Source: Chenopodium formosanum
Taxonomy: Eukaryota; Streptophyta; Magnoliopsida; Caryophyllales; Amaranthaceae
Reading direction: 5' to 3'
Assembly (NCBI GenBank): GCA_024500155.1
Contig: CM044877.1
Location: 81,452,501 to 81,516,500 of the forward strand
DNA: 64,000 nucleotides
In this document: one piece after another, positions 1 to 12,900 of the stretch
Layout: each line of letters starts with the position of its first letter
Position numbering within the stretch: position 1 is the first letter of the stretch
Translations under genes and position numbers: made by a program
Notes under the pieces: model-generated
Database searches by the model: none
What the model saw: only the letters and a program-made list of their open reading frames with translations
What the model was told of the DNA's origin: nothing

Positions 1-774
1 TAATTAATTACTGTTTCTCTTGTATATTTTTTTCTTTTAAATTAACTTATTTTTACTAAACTTAACTTATTTTCGTTAAATTGAAATTATTTTTATTTAC
101 TAAACTTAAAAATTTTCTTAAGTTTCACTATCAAATTAGCTAAAATCCTTGTTAAAAAAGGGAGTAATATAGAATGATAAACTCTAAAGGAAAAATTATA
201 AGCTTTCTCATTTAATTTTACAAAATTTATTACACATGAAAAGATTATAAATTAGCTTCCATCCTAAAGCTAGGTCTGATCTTGAGTATTGCATCTTATG
301 GCTTTAACCAACTGAACTAGTTGCATTCATTTGGGTATCCCAGACCTATCGAGATGCTTCCTTGCATAACCCAATAAGGGGTGTAACTCAATAGAGTGAG
401 TGGGAACCCTTGTAAACGCGAGCAGGAGAATAGAGCTCCCATTGTTATTTTACCATATATTAATAATTTAAATAAGGCCGGCAAAGATAAAAGGGTCGCT
501 CATAATTTTTATAGCAAGTTTTAATATCTTCATAAAATTCAATAAAATAAGTGAGCTACTTATGCAATCGACAAATTTGTCATAAAAAAGCCAATTAAAA
601 CATTTGAGCTTCTCTAACTACAATGCAATCTCTTGAACTACTTTAGTCAATCTTGACTGATCACCTTTATTAATAATAAGTGTAAAAGTGAGTTGTTATA
701 GGGCCACCATAAGAAGAGAAAGGCCACAAACACTAATAGATAGTACAACAAACAAACACACATGCCAACAAAAG
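1..774. other. AT-rich intergenic DNA, 3' side of the F-box gene
   Basis: No open reading frame of note. At 271-319, read on the minus strand, there is a tRNA-like signature: TAGTTCAGTTGG resembles a Pol III box A, followed about 30 bp later by a weak box B-like run. This could be an old SINE. The 330-440 stretch is more GC-balanced, but I do not recognise it. Confidence 0.4.
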
Positions 775-1431
775 CAGGGCCGGTGATGAGGCTGTGCAAC
801 CAGCCCCACCGCACAGGGCCCCCAAACTTAAAAGAGCCCCAAAAATCTAATTTACACTATATCAAATTGGCTGCATCAAAGCATCATAAAATCTAGTGTA
901 GCGTAGTGGTAGAGCGACATACTTAACGATGGGTATCACCCACCCCACCTAAAGAACCAATGTTTGAATCTCTTGGGAATCAATTTTTTAGTCCAAGGTC
1001 CTTTTTTGTGTTTAGTTCTAACTTTTAAGTATTTAGTATAGTTCCAATTAATTATTTGAAGTGTGAATGTCTATTTTTTAATTTTTGTAAAAACTGATTC
1101 AATTCTTGATTGATACATAGTATTTTATAAATTAACTACATCTCCCATCAAATTAAAATTCATCCTCCTTTCACTTGTTGCTATGTGTATAAAAATTCAC
1201 CATTATCCTTAATGGTAAAACATTTCACAGTTTATATCACATACGGTATAATTATTTATATTAGTTTCCTCCTTCAAAATTAAAACTTGATACTTATCCG
1301 TATTTTGTTAGCTTCTTATTTAGTTTCCCACAAGTGAAAATTGTACTTTACCTTACAAGGAGAAAAAAAATATATTGGGGCCTATTTTTTAAAATTAGTA
1401 CAGGACCCCCAAAATATATGGGACGGCGCTG
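775..1431. mobile_element. Small non-autonomous hAT-type element (MITE) with tRNA-like interior
   Basis: A 657-bp element bounded by an exact 8-bp target duplication AACAAAAG (767-774 and 1432-1439). Its ends are imperfect inverted repeats: the left end reads CAGGGCCGGTG and the right end, reverse-complemented, reads CAGCGCCGTCC. An 8-bp duplication and CAG-type termini are hallmarks of the hAT superfamily. It has no transposase frame, so it would need a transposase supplied in trans. At 899-910 there is a good Pol III box A (TAGCGTAGTGGT) and at 962-972 a box B-like GTTTGAATCTC, so a tRNA or SINE piece seems to be embedded. Confidence 0.8.
899..972 (+). promoter_or_regulatory. tRNA-like internal Pol III promoter (box A + box B)
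   Basis: Box A TAGCGTAGTGGT at 899-910 fits TRGCNNAGYNGG exactly. Box B-like GTTTGAATCTC at 962-972 lies about 60 bp downstream, a tRNA-like spacing. The flanks do not fold into a complete cloverleaf as far as I can see, so it reads as a SINE or tRNA remnant and not a working tRNA gene. Confidence 0.45.
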
Positions 1432-1764
1432 AACAAAAGTTGCTGATTAAATGTCACTTATCCGTCCTAATACATTAAAATATTCGCATTAGATAATGAT
1501 ACTTGCTCAATTAAACAATAAAACATGAAAGTACATTACACGAATTCCAACTCCATTCGATCAAGTAACATACTTTTATTTCGAAAACGGCTAATTATAC
1601 ACGTGAAACCAGTATGTTCACAAAAACGTCAAGTTATTAATTTATACCAACACCAATTAAGTAATACGCAAAATCAAACAAAGTGATTAATATCATATCA
1701 TCCAATAGAAAAATTAAAGATCTTTTAAAATAAAACCCTAAACTTAATGTGAGGCAATCAAATA

Positions 1765-4700
1765 TCAATTTCTAAGTACTCTTCTAATCTTGTTATTAGA
1801 GATGACTTGAATCACAGCAGCTGGAGAGGATCTTGGGAAGCTTGTAAACATATAAAACACAGATTGTTGATGAAAATACTCGTCGTCGGCTAACTTTTTT
1901 GGTTTGTATCCGTGATGGGGCTTCTTATCGACGTCAATGGATAGTGTTTCCAACACCATTGCATTTTGCAAGATAAACTGTAAAAATTCAATTACTTGTT
2001 TGCTACCTTTATCATGAAATAAGCCAACAATATTCACCGTCTTAAGGTGTCTTGATAAACAATTGCAACTTTTGTAAATGGGATTTAACTCCCAAAAATT
2101 CTTCTCTTTATCATAATCATGTTTGACGCCATTGTACTTCGGCTACAATATTCAAATAAAGTAAATAAATGAGCTTCTATTATATGTATTTAGTTCAAAA
2201 CGAAAATCTATTTTGAAAAATTATAGCAAGTTATTTCAATTATCAAGTGAAAAATTATAGCAAGTCTCAAATGAGTAAGATAAATATGTAGCATAATCAA
2301 CAGAACAAACTAATCTGTTGATAGCAATTTAGGTACATACCGAACACCTTGTTGTATTAATGGTCAAGCTCTCAAGCTCGGGGCAATTTTGAAGCATGCT
2401 TGCTAGCCCGGGAAGTTCCCATTGCTCAATATCGATATCCAAAGTTAAACTCTTACAATTGATGAATGAAATAGATTGATATTCCGCAACAAGAACCTAT
2501 TATTCATCCATAACAAATGTAAATTAAATTCACTAGTAGTGTCCCAAGGATGCAACAAATTAATTACATGGCATTGTGCAAAATAAAGCTAACAACATCA
2601 CTATAAATTAACAAAATGTATAGTTGTGCATTTGGATCTTGCGCTAAAGGGGCTAGTTTAGCGAAATTATTTACTCTTTGAAAAATAAGTAATAACAGAG
2701 TATATATATTACTCACTCAAGTGAAACTATTAATAATACTTGTATTATTTTTCAATAACTTAACAATGCTCTTTATAATTTTAAACAAAGTGAATTATAA
2801 TAATTTCTTTAATTGAAGATAAAAACAAACAAACGAAAAAAAGAAGATAAATTTCTAGCTATATGCTAATTTTAAGCTACAACTTCCATGTCCATGTTTT
2901 AAGGAAATACTAAAGTTTATATACAGTTTGATCAAAGTCTAATAATACCTCGATAAGTTGATCAAATACAGAGTACAAAGTACGTACATAATTTAGGTTA
3001 AGAAAATAATAACACAAGAATATTATAAGCTAAGATATAAGATAGGAGAGTATAGATAGAAGATACATCAGTACATTATTTCATTGTGATACTAACTATT
3101 ATCGATCTCTAAATTATTATATACATCCGGTGCATAGCACATCTATAGTCAAGACAAGCATATGTTAGGAAGATATGATAGAATCTTCAATATGTTATCA
3201 TTAGGCAAGATATATTTGATATATTTGCTAGATATTATATAATCTTATCTTAGGAAAGGATATTATTTAGTTTCCTAGTTTGATATAGATTGTTCCTTGA
3301 GGCTCAAGGTCCTCTTGTATAAATATGATTGATCTATGAATGATAAAGGCAAGCTATTGAATCGTAATATTGTCATGGTATCGGAGCCAGGAGGTTCTTC
3401 ATAAAATTTTTTTACCACCGTATACAATGTCGCCCAACGATGACAATCCACCGCCACCACCACCTAAAATTGAACCGAACTCCCCGTATTATCTAGGACC
3501 CCAAGATCGTCCTGGTGACTTCATAACTCCACAACGCCTAAAATTAAACAACTTCAATGATTGGTCTCATGCAATTTTTATTGCCTTATCTTCCAGGAGG
3601 AAATTTGGATTCTTGGATGGTACGATCACTACCTATGCTCCACCTTGTACGAAGGATGACTGGGTCACGATACAATGTATGCTCGTGTCTTGGCTTATGA
3701 ACACGATTGATCCGGAGGTGAGGTCCATGCTTTCAAACTATGACAACGCCAAAAAGCTTTGGGATGATTTACATGAGCGATTTGGTCTTGTTAATGGACC
3801 ACGGATACAACAAATTAAATCCGAAATTACTCGGTGTGAGCAAACCAAAACAATGCCAGTAGCAGTGTACTTTAGCAAGCTCTCGGTTTTATGGGATGCA
3901 CTTGATAAGCATGAGCCCTTGATTGCTTGTAAGTGTGGCAAGTGTACTAGCGATGTCGGAAAGAAGCACGCAAATAGACGCGAAGGGGATCGTCTCCAAC
4001 AGTTTCTTCTCGGGCTTTACTCTGAATATTATGCTGCTCTTCGCTCTACTCTTCTATCCCAGGAGCCTTTACCTTCCTTGAACCGTGCCTTTCAAACTAT
4101 TGCCCAGGAAGAACGAGTCCGAGGAATTGCAACAATAAAAGACGAGGCTCCAGAAGTTGCTGGGTTTGCTGTGAGGATGGAGAGTAACTCCAAACCTCGT
4201 CTATCTCGCGCGGAAAGGGCAGCTCTGGTGTGTACTTTCTGCCACAAAAAGGGGCACGATGCTACAACTTGCTTCGATAAGCATGGTGTGCCCCCATGGT
4301 ATATTGAAAAATACGGTTCGAAGGAGGACTCTCGTGGGTCTACTCGTGGTAGAAGCACCCCTGTTAAAGCCAACGCAACTCCACCAGCTGCTGCGCCATC
4401 ATCCACCACTGCCTCAGCCTCTTCTCCGCTTCCGCAACTCACTCCCGAGCAGTGGCAAGCCGTCATGGCTGTTATGGGTAACGCGCCACCTCCTTCTCAC
4501 CGCTTGAATGGTAAGTGGATTATTGACACCGGTTGTTCTCACCACGTCACCGGTGATTTCTCTTGTTTATTGGATGTTCGTGATGTCCCTTCATGCAATG
4601 TGGGCCTTCCGGATGGTACTAGTGTGATTGCTATGAAAGAAGGAGTTGTGAAAATAACAGACACAATATTTCTTCACAATGTGCTTTTTGTTCCTAAATT

Positions 4701-7700
4701 AAATTGTAACTTAATTTCGGTTTCACAATTATGCTCTACTAATAATTGTGAAGTCATCACTAACTCTAATACATGTACTATACAGGACCAACGCACGAGG
4801 GAGGTGATTGGAACGGGTGATCTCAAGGATGGACTATATTATCTTCGGGAAGAAGCTTCTATTGCGGCTATTTCGGTTGAAGACACCTTGAAACTGTGGC
4901 ATAAACGGTTGGGTCACCCTTCTGAAAAAGTTGTAAAATTACTTCCTTTTCTTAGTAATTCTAGTGCTCATTTACCTAAAGATTGTGAAGTGTGTCATCG
5001 TTCTAAACACACTAGAGACAAATTTCCTATGAGTGATAATAAAGCTTCCCGTATTTTTGAAATAGTGCATTGTGATTTATGGGGCCCTTATACCGAACCT
5101 TCTTCTTGTGGTGCACATTATTTTCTAACTTTGGTAGATGATTATTCCCGTGCTGTATGGATATATCTATTGGTTGATAAAACTGAGGTCTTTAAAATAT
5201 TTATGTCCTTTATTGCCATGATTGATAGACAATTTTCACAGAAAATAAAAATTGTGCGTAGTGATAATGGAACCGAATTCTTTTGCTTGAAAAATTATTT
5301 CCTAGCACAAGGTATCCTTTTTCAAATCTCGTGTGTTGGCACACCTCAACAAAATGGGAGGGTAGAGAGAAAACACCAACACATTCTCAATGTTGCTCGT
5401 GCCCTTCGATTTCAGGGGGGGTTACCAATATATTTTTGGGGGGAGTGTGCTCTTGCGGCCGCTCATATAATAAATCGCACTCCTTCAGTCCTATTAGGCA
5501 ATAAAACACCGTATGAAATGTTGTTTGGCACCCCACCTTTATTTAATGAATTACGAGTATTTGGCTCTTTGTGTTTTGCTCATAACCAAAGGGCAAAAGG
5601 GGATAAATTTGCAAGTCGTAGTCGTAAATGTATATTTGGTGGGTACCCTTTTGGGAAGAAAGGATGGTATTTATTTGACTTGGATAAAAAGGAATTTTTT
5701 GTTTCTCGGGATGTGCGTTTTTTTGAGGATGTGTACCCTTATTCGGATGCCGAAAGCACCAATATTGATATAGCTACGGATGGTATGAATGCTACAATAA
5801 ATATGGAGGAGAATTTGGATTTTTTTACCCCTATTTTCGACAGTGATGAGGGGGACTCTATGCAGCAGCCACCGACTGCCCACACCCTTCACTCACTGCC
5901 GCCGCCCACCTCCCAGCCACATAGCCCAGCCACGGCTACCCCTGACACGTCAGCTGTACGGACAGCAGGTGGTGAGGACTCCACGGCACCCGAGCCAATG
6001 GGGCGTGGTCACCGTCCGAAGTATGCAAACTCCAAATATAAAGATTTTGTCACTCATACTCATGTAGCTCGAAATAGTCCATCTGAAGCATCACTCAACC
6101 CAATTACTACTCCTCCCTCAGGTATGCCGTATCCTATAGCACATTATGTTAGTTGTGATACGTTTTCTGCAAAACACCGAAATTTTGTTGCAGCTTTAAC
6201 AGGTGGGAAGGAACCACGATCCTTTAAAGAAGCAATGCAAGACCATGGTTGGAAGATGGCCATGAAAGAAGAAATGCGTGCTTTAGAGTCCAATGGCACG
6301 TGGACCTTGGAAAAATTACCTCCCGGGAAGAAGGCACTCGGGAGTCAATGGTTGTACAAAATTAAGTACAACTCTGATGGTAGTATTGAAAGATTAAAAG
6401 CAAGATTAGTTGTCTTTGGAAATCATCAAACCGAAGGCATAGATTATGATGAAACTTTTGCTCCGGTGGTCAAGATGACCACGGTTCGTGCATTCCTTGC
6501 TATTGCCGCCTCTAAGAATGGGATATTATTTAGTTTCCAAGTTTGATATAGATTGTTCCTTGAGGCTCAAGGTCCTCTTGTATAAATATGATTGATCTAT
6601 GAATGATAAAGGCAAGCTATTGAATCGTAATATTGTCAGCATAAGATCAAATAATAAATAAAAAAATAACAAAAAAAAAAAAGGCTAAAATGAGGTACTC
6701 ACCTGAAGAACCCAAGTCCCTAAAGTAAGTTTCTTCACATGTCGAACCGTTCGTAGGATCTTTATCGACTTAATGTTAAGCTTATTATTATTATAAGAAG
6801 CATTCTCTTCGTCGATACTATCATTATCACTGTTACTGTCACCATCAATGTAACTGTCGCTATCACTATCACTATCACTATCGCTTTTACTATGATCATC
6901 GTTTATATTAAATCCAAGAGTAGCCTTGACCAAGCACGAAAGATTCATAACACTAAACTTTTTATAGTACATATACCCTGAAAGACTCAATTCTTCAAGA
7001 AAAGGGGCCAGAATTTGCAACATATCACCACATTTTCTATCTCTAAAATAATCCGAACCTAATCCGCAATTTGGTAGAATCAATTGCCTCAAAGTTGAAG
7101 AAACTATTTCTAGTCTTTTGATTCCTCTGCAATCAGCCAATTTCAAGTATACTAACAAAGGACATCCCACCAATATTTTTTGCAACAAGATATCCGTCAA
7201 ATCGGCTTGTTCTATGGACAAACTTGTCAAGGATTTGCAATTAATCTCCCGAGTAAAACCCTCAAAGTTAACATTCTGTAAACTCAAAGTGGTTAAAACC
7301 TCGTTTCGAAACAAGAAACTAGGCAAACAACACGAGGGGCTGCTAAATAATAATTCGAGGTTTTTTACTTTATGATCAAGTGCTAATCGTATCCATGAAT
7401 CCAATTTCTGCATTTGAAACTGATAATTACGAGAGAACCAATAATAATCGAAGTCAAAGCAACACCTCTCGAAATTGTTGCGATTGCGATATCTCAAGAC
7501 TTCATCGACATAAAACATAAACTTGTCACTGTCATCTGATTTCTTAAAGTCAGATTGCCGGAAAACAAGGGAAGGAAGAGAGGACCGTATCAAGGAAGAC
7601 CAACCTTTCGAGACGAACCCGGCTCGATACATGGCGTCGAAGGTCGAGAGAAAAGAAAAAATATGGAGAAGAACGGGATCCGGTAACTGGTTTATTCGAT

Positions 7701-7929
7701 CAATTTCTTCGGAAGGTTGTTGTACTAGTCTTTGTCGTCGTCTTTGCCTTTTGAAAAGATTATTAGTTGTAGGCCGCCATTGATGTTGAGGCCGATGCCG
7801 CCATCGAAGTTGAAGTCGATGCCGCCAGGCTAACCATTGATGTTGAGGCCAAGTCCGCCATCGATAATGAAGCCGATGACGCCATAGATGTATTTTTTTA
7901 TGTTGAAGCATTAGGGGTTTTAAAGCCAT
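1765..7929 (-). CDS. F-box/FBD/LRR-repeat protein
   Basis: Predicted SCF ubiquitin-ligase substrate receptor. Three exons on the minus strand, 6703-7929, 2341-2496 and 1765-2142, all in phase 0, give about 586 residues. An F-box lies at about 77-118 (LPDPVLLHIFSFLSTFDAM), where it would bind SKP1. Leucine-rich repeats follow, and a C-terminal FBD domain fills exon 3. Splice sites are CAG/GTGAGT and TAG/GTT for intron 1, TCG/GTATGT and TAG/CCG for intron 2. Residues about 345-375 are an Asp-Ser run encoded by a short-repeat tract near 6852-6890. The 75 residues before the F-box are Trp/Arg/His repeats with no family counterpart I know, so the true start is uncertain. Intron 1 (4.2 kb) holds a copia element on the opposite strand. 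All junctions stay open, so the gene may still work if the intron is spliced. The family is large and the target protein is unknown. Confidence 0.82.
3163..3375 (+). repeat. 5' LTR of the copia element (complete)
   Basis: It runs from TG to CA, 213 bp. A TATA-like TATAAATATG lies at about 3319-3328, a plausible promoter for the element's own transcript. The GCATA target duplication sits immediately before it. Confidence 0.9.
3376..3388 (+). other. Primer-binding site for initiator Met-tRNA
   Basis: TGGTATCGGAGCC follows the LTR directly. It is the usual plant copia primer site complementary to the 3' end of initiator tRNA-Met, with one difference from the common TGGTATCAGAGC form. Confidence 0.85.
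3427..6546 (+). pseudogene. Copia gag-pol polyprotein, truncated in reverse transcriptase
   Basis: About 1,039 residues from the first ATG (3427); the open frame also extends back through the primer site. In order: a gag region; a CX2CX4HX4C zinc knuckle near residue 268; an aspartic protease with DTG near 366; an integrase with an HHCC zinc-binding region from about 490 and a D,D,E core near 547, 611 and 643; and the start of reverse transcriptase at about 961-1032. The frame then runs straight into LTR sequence at 6521 and stops at 6546, so the catalytic YVDD region and all of RNase H are missing. There are no internal stops before the deletion, consistent with a young copy. It is not a host gene. 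Confidence 0.9.
6521..6638 (+). repeat. 3' LTR of the copia element (last 118 bp only)
   Basis: Matches 3258-3375 over its full length with one mismatch (A for T in the left part). The first 95 bp are missing; the junction GGGATATT lies where the reverse transcriptase frame stops being recognisable. The GCATA duplication follows. Confidence 0.92.
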
Positions 7930-9530
7930 TGATGAATAACTGTTGTTGTAAATTGTAATTTGGGTTTATGAAGAGAGAGGATTTTATATGATCATCATGG
8001 AATATTTGGAAAGAGGATAAACTATGAAATCAAGACCGACTCAATTTCAAGGCCAATCTCATTTTTTTGTTTTTTTTTTTAATTTTTTTTGAAAGGCAAA
8101 ATAAAATTATTTTTATAGAAATTATTATTATTATTATTTTTTTTTCGAACAGAAATTATTTTGATTGAACTTAATTTTTTTAGTGAAACTAGTTTAGGTA
8201 CCGTGTCATGCACGGTGATTTAAAAAAAAAAATTAAAAATAGTAGCGACTTTTCAATATAAATTGTTATTTTACAAAAATTTTAAAAAAATACCCCCTCC
8301 GTTTCATAATGTTAGTCCATATACTATTTTGGGCGTTTCAAAAAGATCTAACCATGTTGAATATATTTCATTTATAACTTGACTAGTTTTGTGCCCGTGC
8401 GATACCCGGGTTGTTTATTGAATATTAAGATAAATTTTTAATCAATACATATACCAAATTTTAAAATATATTATTGATACAAAATTGGTTAGGAATTCCT
8501 TTTTAAAAAAAATTAGGAATTGATGCGCTTTTGTGACGATTTACTTTCTATTGATGGAAATGTTCGATTTAATACATTAAAAAAAAATTAGCTAAAAATA
8601 AATTATATAAAAATAAATGTTCAAAAGTCCGTTAGGTTGATCCGAACCCAAAACTTTGGGCAAGAGTTGAACATTTCTTAACTCGTAACCTGAAGTGACC
8701 CAGTTCAAGATGACTCATGACCCGACCCTAATTGACAGGTTTACATAGTAATAAAATTCTATTATTAGATTGTGAAGTGTATTATTTTAACCGATTAGTA
8801 TATGTTAGAAATGTTTTACGCTTTGAATTACTTCCTTCACTCAAAAAAATATTATGATATAATTTTTTTTATATGATAATTTTTTAGAATTATAATCTAA
8901 TATTTTTTCGAATAAAATTATAATTCAGGTTGTACATTTGAAATATTGGAATTTTATTGAAATTAAAACTCTAAGCCAACAATTTTCCTAAAATTCTATC
9001 CAAATAGAATTGTAAACTAACTTTTTTATTTTATGAAGTCTATTTATATCTATCCGGGCGACACTTGGCGAAAAGTATATATTAGTTATATGATTTTTTT
9101 TTTAGAATTAATTGATTGTGGATTAAGGACATGACTCTAAGTAAGGAAATTTTTACCTTAAATTATGCAATTATAACTTGTGTTTTCCTAATAAAAATTT
9201 TAAAAAAAAAGTTAAATAAGGTAAACTAAAAGGGAATATTTAATTTAATTTTTTTTTTTTGGTTTTTGTTTTTTTAAGGAATAAAAGGGAAAATGATGAT
9301 TAAGATAGGATATTTATTTGAAAAGAGTATGGACTATGGAGAGAACTAGGGTAGCTTGGATGCGGAAATTAGGACCAACTTTAAATTTAGAGTCTTTATT
9401 TTTTTTGCTAAATTAATGTAAGTTTTTTTTTTTTTTTTTGAATAGAGTAATTATTTTTACTACGGAATTGAAATTATGTTTTTTTTTAAAAAAAATAATT
9501 AAATTATTATTCGAACTAAATTATTATATA
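7930..9530. other. F-box 5' flank and repeat-rich intergenic DNA
   Basis: No supported gene. The F-box promoter should lie at about 7930-8200. At 8188-8217, 8382-8410 and 9046-9070 are pieces of a dispersed repeat with the core ACTAGTTT...CCCGTGCGAT. A lone Stowaway-type end (CCCTCCGTTTCATAATG) starts near 8297 without a partner. Confidence 0.45.
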
Positions 9531-9637
<107 letters not shown>

Positions 9638-9979
9638 AGGAAAAGATATAAATGTACTTTGAGGTAACTTTTATTGAATTTAGGGTAACTTTTGATCATT
9701 TTAAGAAAACTTTATAACGAATGTACAACTTTACATAATATCTTTAGAAATGCATGAAAAATCACTCGTATATCAATCAAGCCGACCACTTTTAACTTTT
9801 AACTCTTTACATGTAGGTTTGTGATTCTTAAAGACAAGCTAAGAATACACTAGGATGGGAATTGCTAGGATAATTTAAATTAATACAATACCTATTACAA
9901 ATGACAAAGACAATATGACCATTGACAAGTTGATAACTTCTTTTTACACCCAAAAATAACACCCCACACACCAATGTGG

Positions 9980-12900
9980 TCAAATATGATCATCATCCAT
10001 AAAGCCCACAGGTAATAGCCCTTCCGCCAATTGCCCATCTCTTGGTACCCTATAACGATAAAAACATGCCGCAACAATATATATCACAAGATTTACAGCA
10101 CCTAATGAAGCTAGCACCCAATAATAGTTATCTAATCGACTAGCATTCAATGTGGTTTGAAACCAATTTGTTCCCGTTCTTTTCTCGCTAATCTTCCCAA
10201 CAATGTCGACTAACACAACACTTCCCATGACCCCGAGGCCAAAGAAGCCCCTCGCGAATAGATTAAAGTACTTAACCATGGATTTAGGGGCTTGATCCAA
10301 TGATAGCCCGTAAGCACTCAATCGATGAATGCCATCATGACAACCAAGCAACACAAATTGAAACAAAAGCCAAAATACGGTCATAGGTACTCTTTCGTTT
10401 GGCTTGTCAATTAAGTCATGACTCTTGACAACACCGAGCCTTCTTGTCTCTATTTTTGCTGCCGCGATGCAAGCAAGTGTGGCGTATATCATGGCAGCCG
10501 CGATTCCAATTCGTGAAATGTAACGTCGAGTACTTGAGGCCATTGTTGGTAAGAAGCCTTTAGTGAAGCTTTTCCTAAAGTGGTCATAAAACCAATAGAA
10601 TAGTATAAGAGGGGCTTTTGCCTTTCCTACTCTACGGTCCAAGTGATTCGCTTGCTCGAGGAAGTAGGTAGCCCCTAAGGATGATACAAAACCGCAAACA
10701 ATGAAGGTCATCCAAATTGGAATTGTGCGTATAAATAGCTTGGTTTCTTCTACTTCTGTTACTTTGCAAAGGCTCCATCTTTTCTTCTCTTGTTGCTCTA
10801 GCACGGGTTCTGCTTCGATTATAGCTGCCTTGTCGAGGCACCTGTGAATTGCAAAGCGTAAGATTACATACAAATTATATGAAAATTAACTCTTCTTGTA
10901 CTCATGTAACTTTTTATAAACATGTTTTGGTATACTATGTTAGTTTTAATTAGCTAGCTAGTTAATACAAGACGTAGTTTTTCAGATACTTAGCATGTTG
11001 AATATACTTCATCCGTTTCATTTTACTCGTTAGAATTTGACATTTGCAACTATTCACATATACATATGTTTGACCATCTTTAATGATTGATCTCATATAA
11101 GTGTGACACAACTGTAGTTTACTGAGATCTTGTTATATTCTCTCTATTTATAATTTTTTTTAATGATTAAAGTTCTGCATCGATAAATATAAAAGTCAAA
11201 ATGTTGCAAGTAAAATGGAATGGAGAAAGTATATTCAGATAGCAGATAGGTATAACATAGAATAAGTCAGAATTAATTTTTAACCTGAGGCCATTGGTAT
11301 GAGGCAATAATTCACGGAGAGAGTCATCAGAGTTTTCATAGAGCTCATTCGTATCTTTTGGGCGCGAGCAAAAGCTCTTGGAGGCAGCAGCGAAAAGAAC
11401 CCGAAAGATTGTAGTCAAGGGGCTCCCTTGTGGCCTAGGAGCAGGGTTCCCAACCCCTAAGCAAACCCTAAAGATTAAGCAAAAAAAGAAAGAAACCACA
11501 CCAAGTATAGCACAAATTCCAAACAAAATAGCCCATGGCTTGACAAAGGCTGCTATTAAGAGCGCGGCAAAGGCAACCAAGTGAGTACGACACCACCCTA
11601 CGCGACGTGTACTATTACTAGCAGCAGCCTCCTCTGCTTGCTCCTGCGCAAAAGGCGCATAGCAAGCAGAGAGAGAAGCCATTCCCAACGCGGTGAATAC
11701 GAGCCCCGAATAAAACAGTTGTTTTTGCTGCTCGCCAATGCATTCAGGCTTGTATTGGGTGCAATTTCCATTTGACTTGCCCAATATTGGTGGTGTTGAC
11801 ATCCATATTAGACCAAGTCCCTACATTAATATTATTCAACATTATATTTGGTACAAGAAATATTGATTAAGCTGACCTTAGCTTAATTATGTCACAAAAA
11901 ACAAATTAATAATAATTAATAATCTCCTTGCATAATATCTATTAGACAGAAATTAAAACCAGAATAATAATGCACTCATGGGCGGCTTAATACAAAAATC
12001 TTATTATATATAGAACCTATTATCAAATAATTTGGATTCGAATGACAACCAAAGAGTTGAATTATTGGTATAAACCAGCTTATACAAGACAGTTATTTGA
12101 AAGGGAGATTATATTTGTTTTAAAAGTTTAGTTATATATATAACTCATTACTTATTGTTCATAATTAATTAATTAATTACCAAGATTATTACATGGTCCG
12201 AAACAAATTAAATATAATTAGTTGTTGGGTCAGACTAATTCTCCAGCATATATTCAAGAAATTGAGAAAAAAGTGTAATATTTTTTTATTCTAACAATTA
12301 ATTTTAGAATGAATGGAATACTGATCCGCTTGCAATTAGACTCCTAATTTTTATTCTATTTTTTAATTCACAAAGAGTTGACTAAGTTCATGCAAATATT
12401 GAATCGTAAGAAGTTTATTGCCTAGCAATCAACTTAGTTATTAAGATAAGAGTATATCAATTACTTGACCTGTTTCATTTATCAAATTTGTCAATGCAAA
12501 ACTTTGATCATCAATAACTTTTAATTATTCATAAGTAAATATTATAAAAGTTATATATTATGATAGAGCTTATTGAGATGATTCCTAATATCTTAATTAC
12601 ATTCTTACACATGAATATGTTTTTTTCAATTCCCTACGTATAATTCACAAAAGACAATCAAGGGAGGGGTGGTAAAAAGTGTAGGGTAATAGTCAAAGCG
12701 GGTCAAGTAAAAAAGAACGAAAGAAGTATAAGATAAGATAAATTAAGATGACTTACAATCATGGAGGAGAAGCTGCTAAAGAGGACAGCGAAAGAGTTGC
12801 CTAGGAAAGCATCGGCGAGGTAAGCAAAGACAATAGGCAGAATTTTGATGAATCCCATCCAAATATTGATAATTGCAGCTGCATGAATTAATTTAAGCTC

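Larger units (their letters stand above)
3163..6638 (+). mobile_element. Ty1/copia LTR retrotransposon, internally deleted, inside F-box intron 1
   Basis: The element is flanked by an exact 5-bp duplication GCATA (3158-3162 and 6639-6643). The 5' LTR (3163-3375, 213 bp) begins TGTTAGG and ends CA. The primer-binding site follows at once. The 3' LTR survives only as its last 118 bp (6521-6638) and differs from the matching part of the 5' LTR (3258-3375) at one base, so the insertion is recent. One deletion removed the rest of reverse transcriptase, RNase H, the polypurine tract and the first 95 bp of the 3' LTR. The element is therefore defective, though it could be copied in trans only poorly without a polypurine tract. 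Confidence 0.93.

Noticed and set aside
899..972. A genuine tRNA gene
   Set aside because: Boxes A and B are present, but I could not form matching acceptor and anticodon stems; better explained as SINE-like.
4092..4466. 124-codon frame antisense to copia gag
   Set aside because: Shadow of the gag frame; composition follows the coding strand.
11378..11775. Plus-strand frames over NPF-A exon 3
   Set aside because: Antisense shadows of a well-supported coding exon; NPF-B has the same shadow at 16318-16530.
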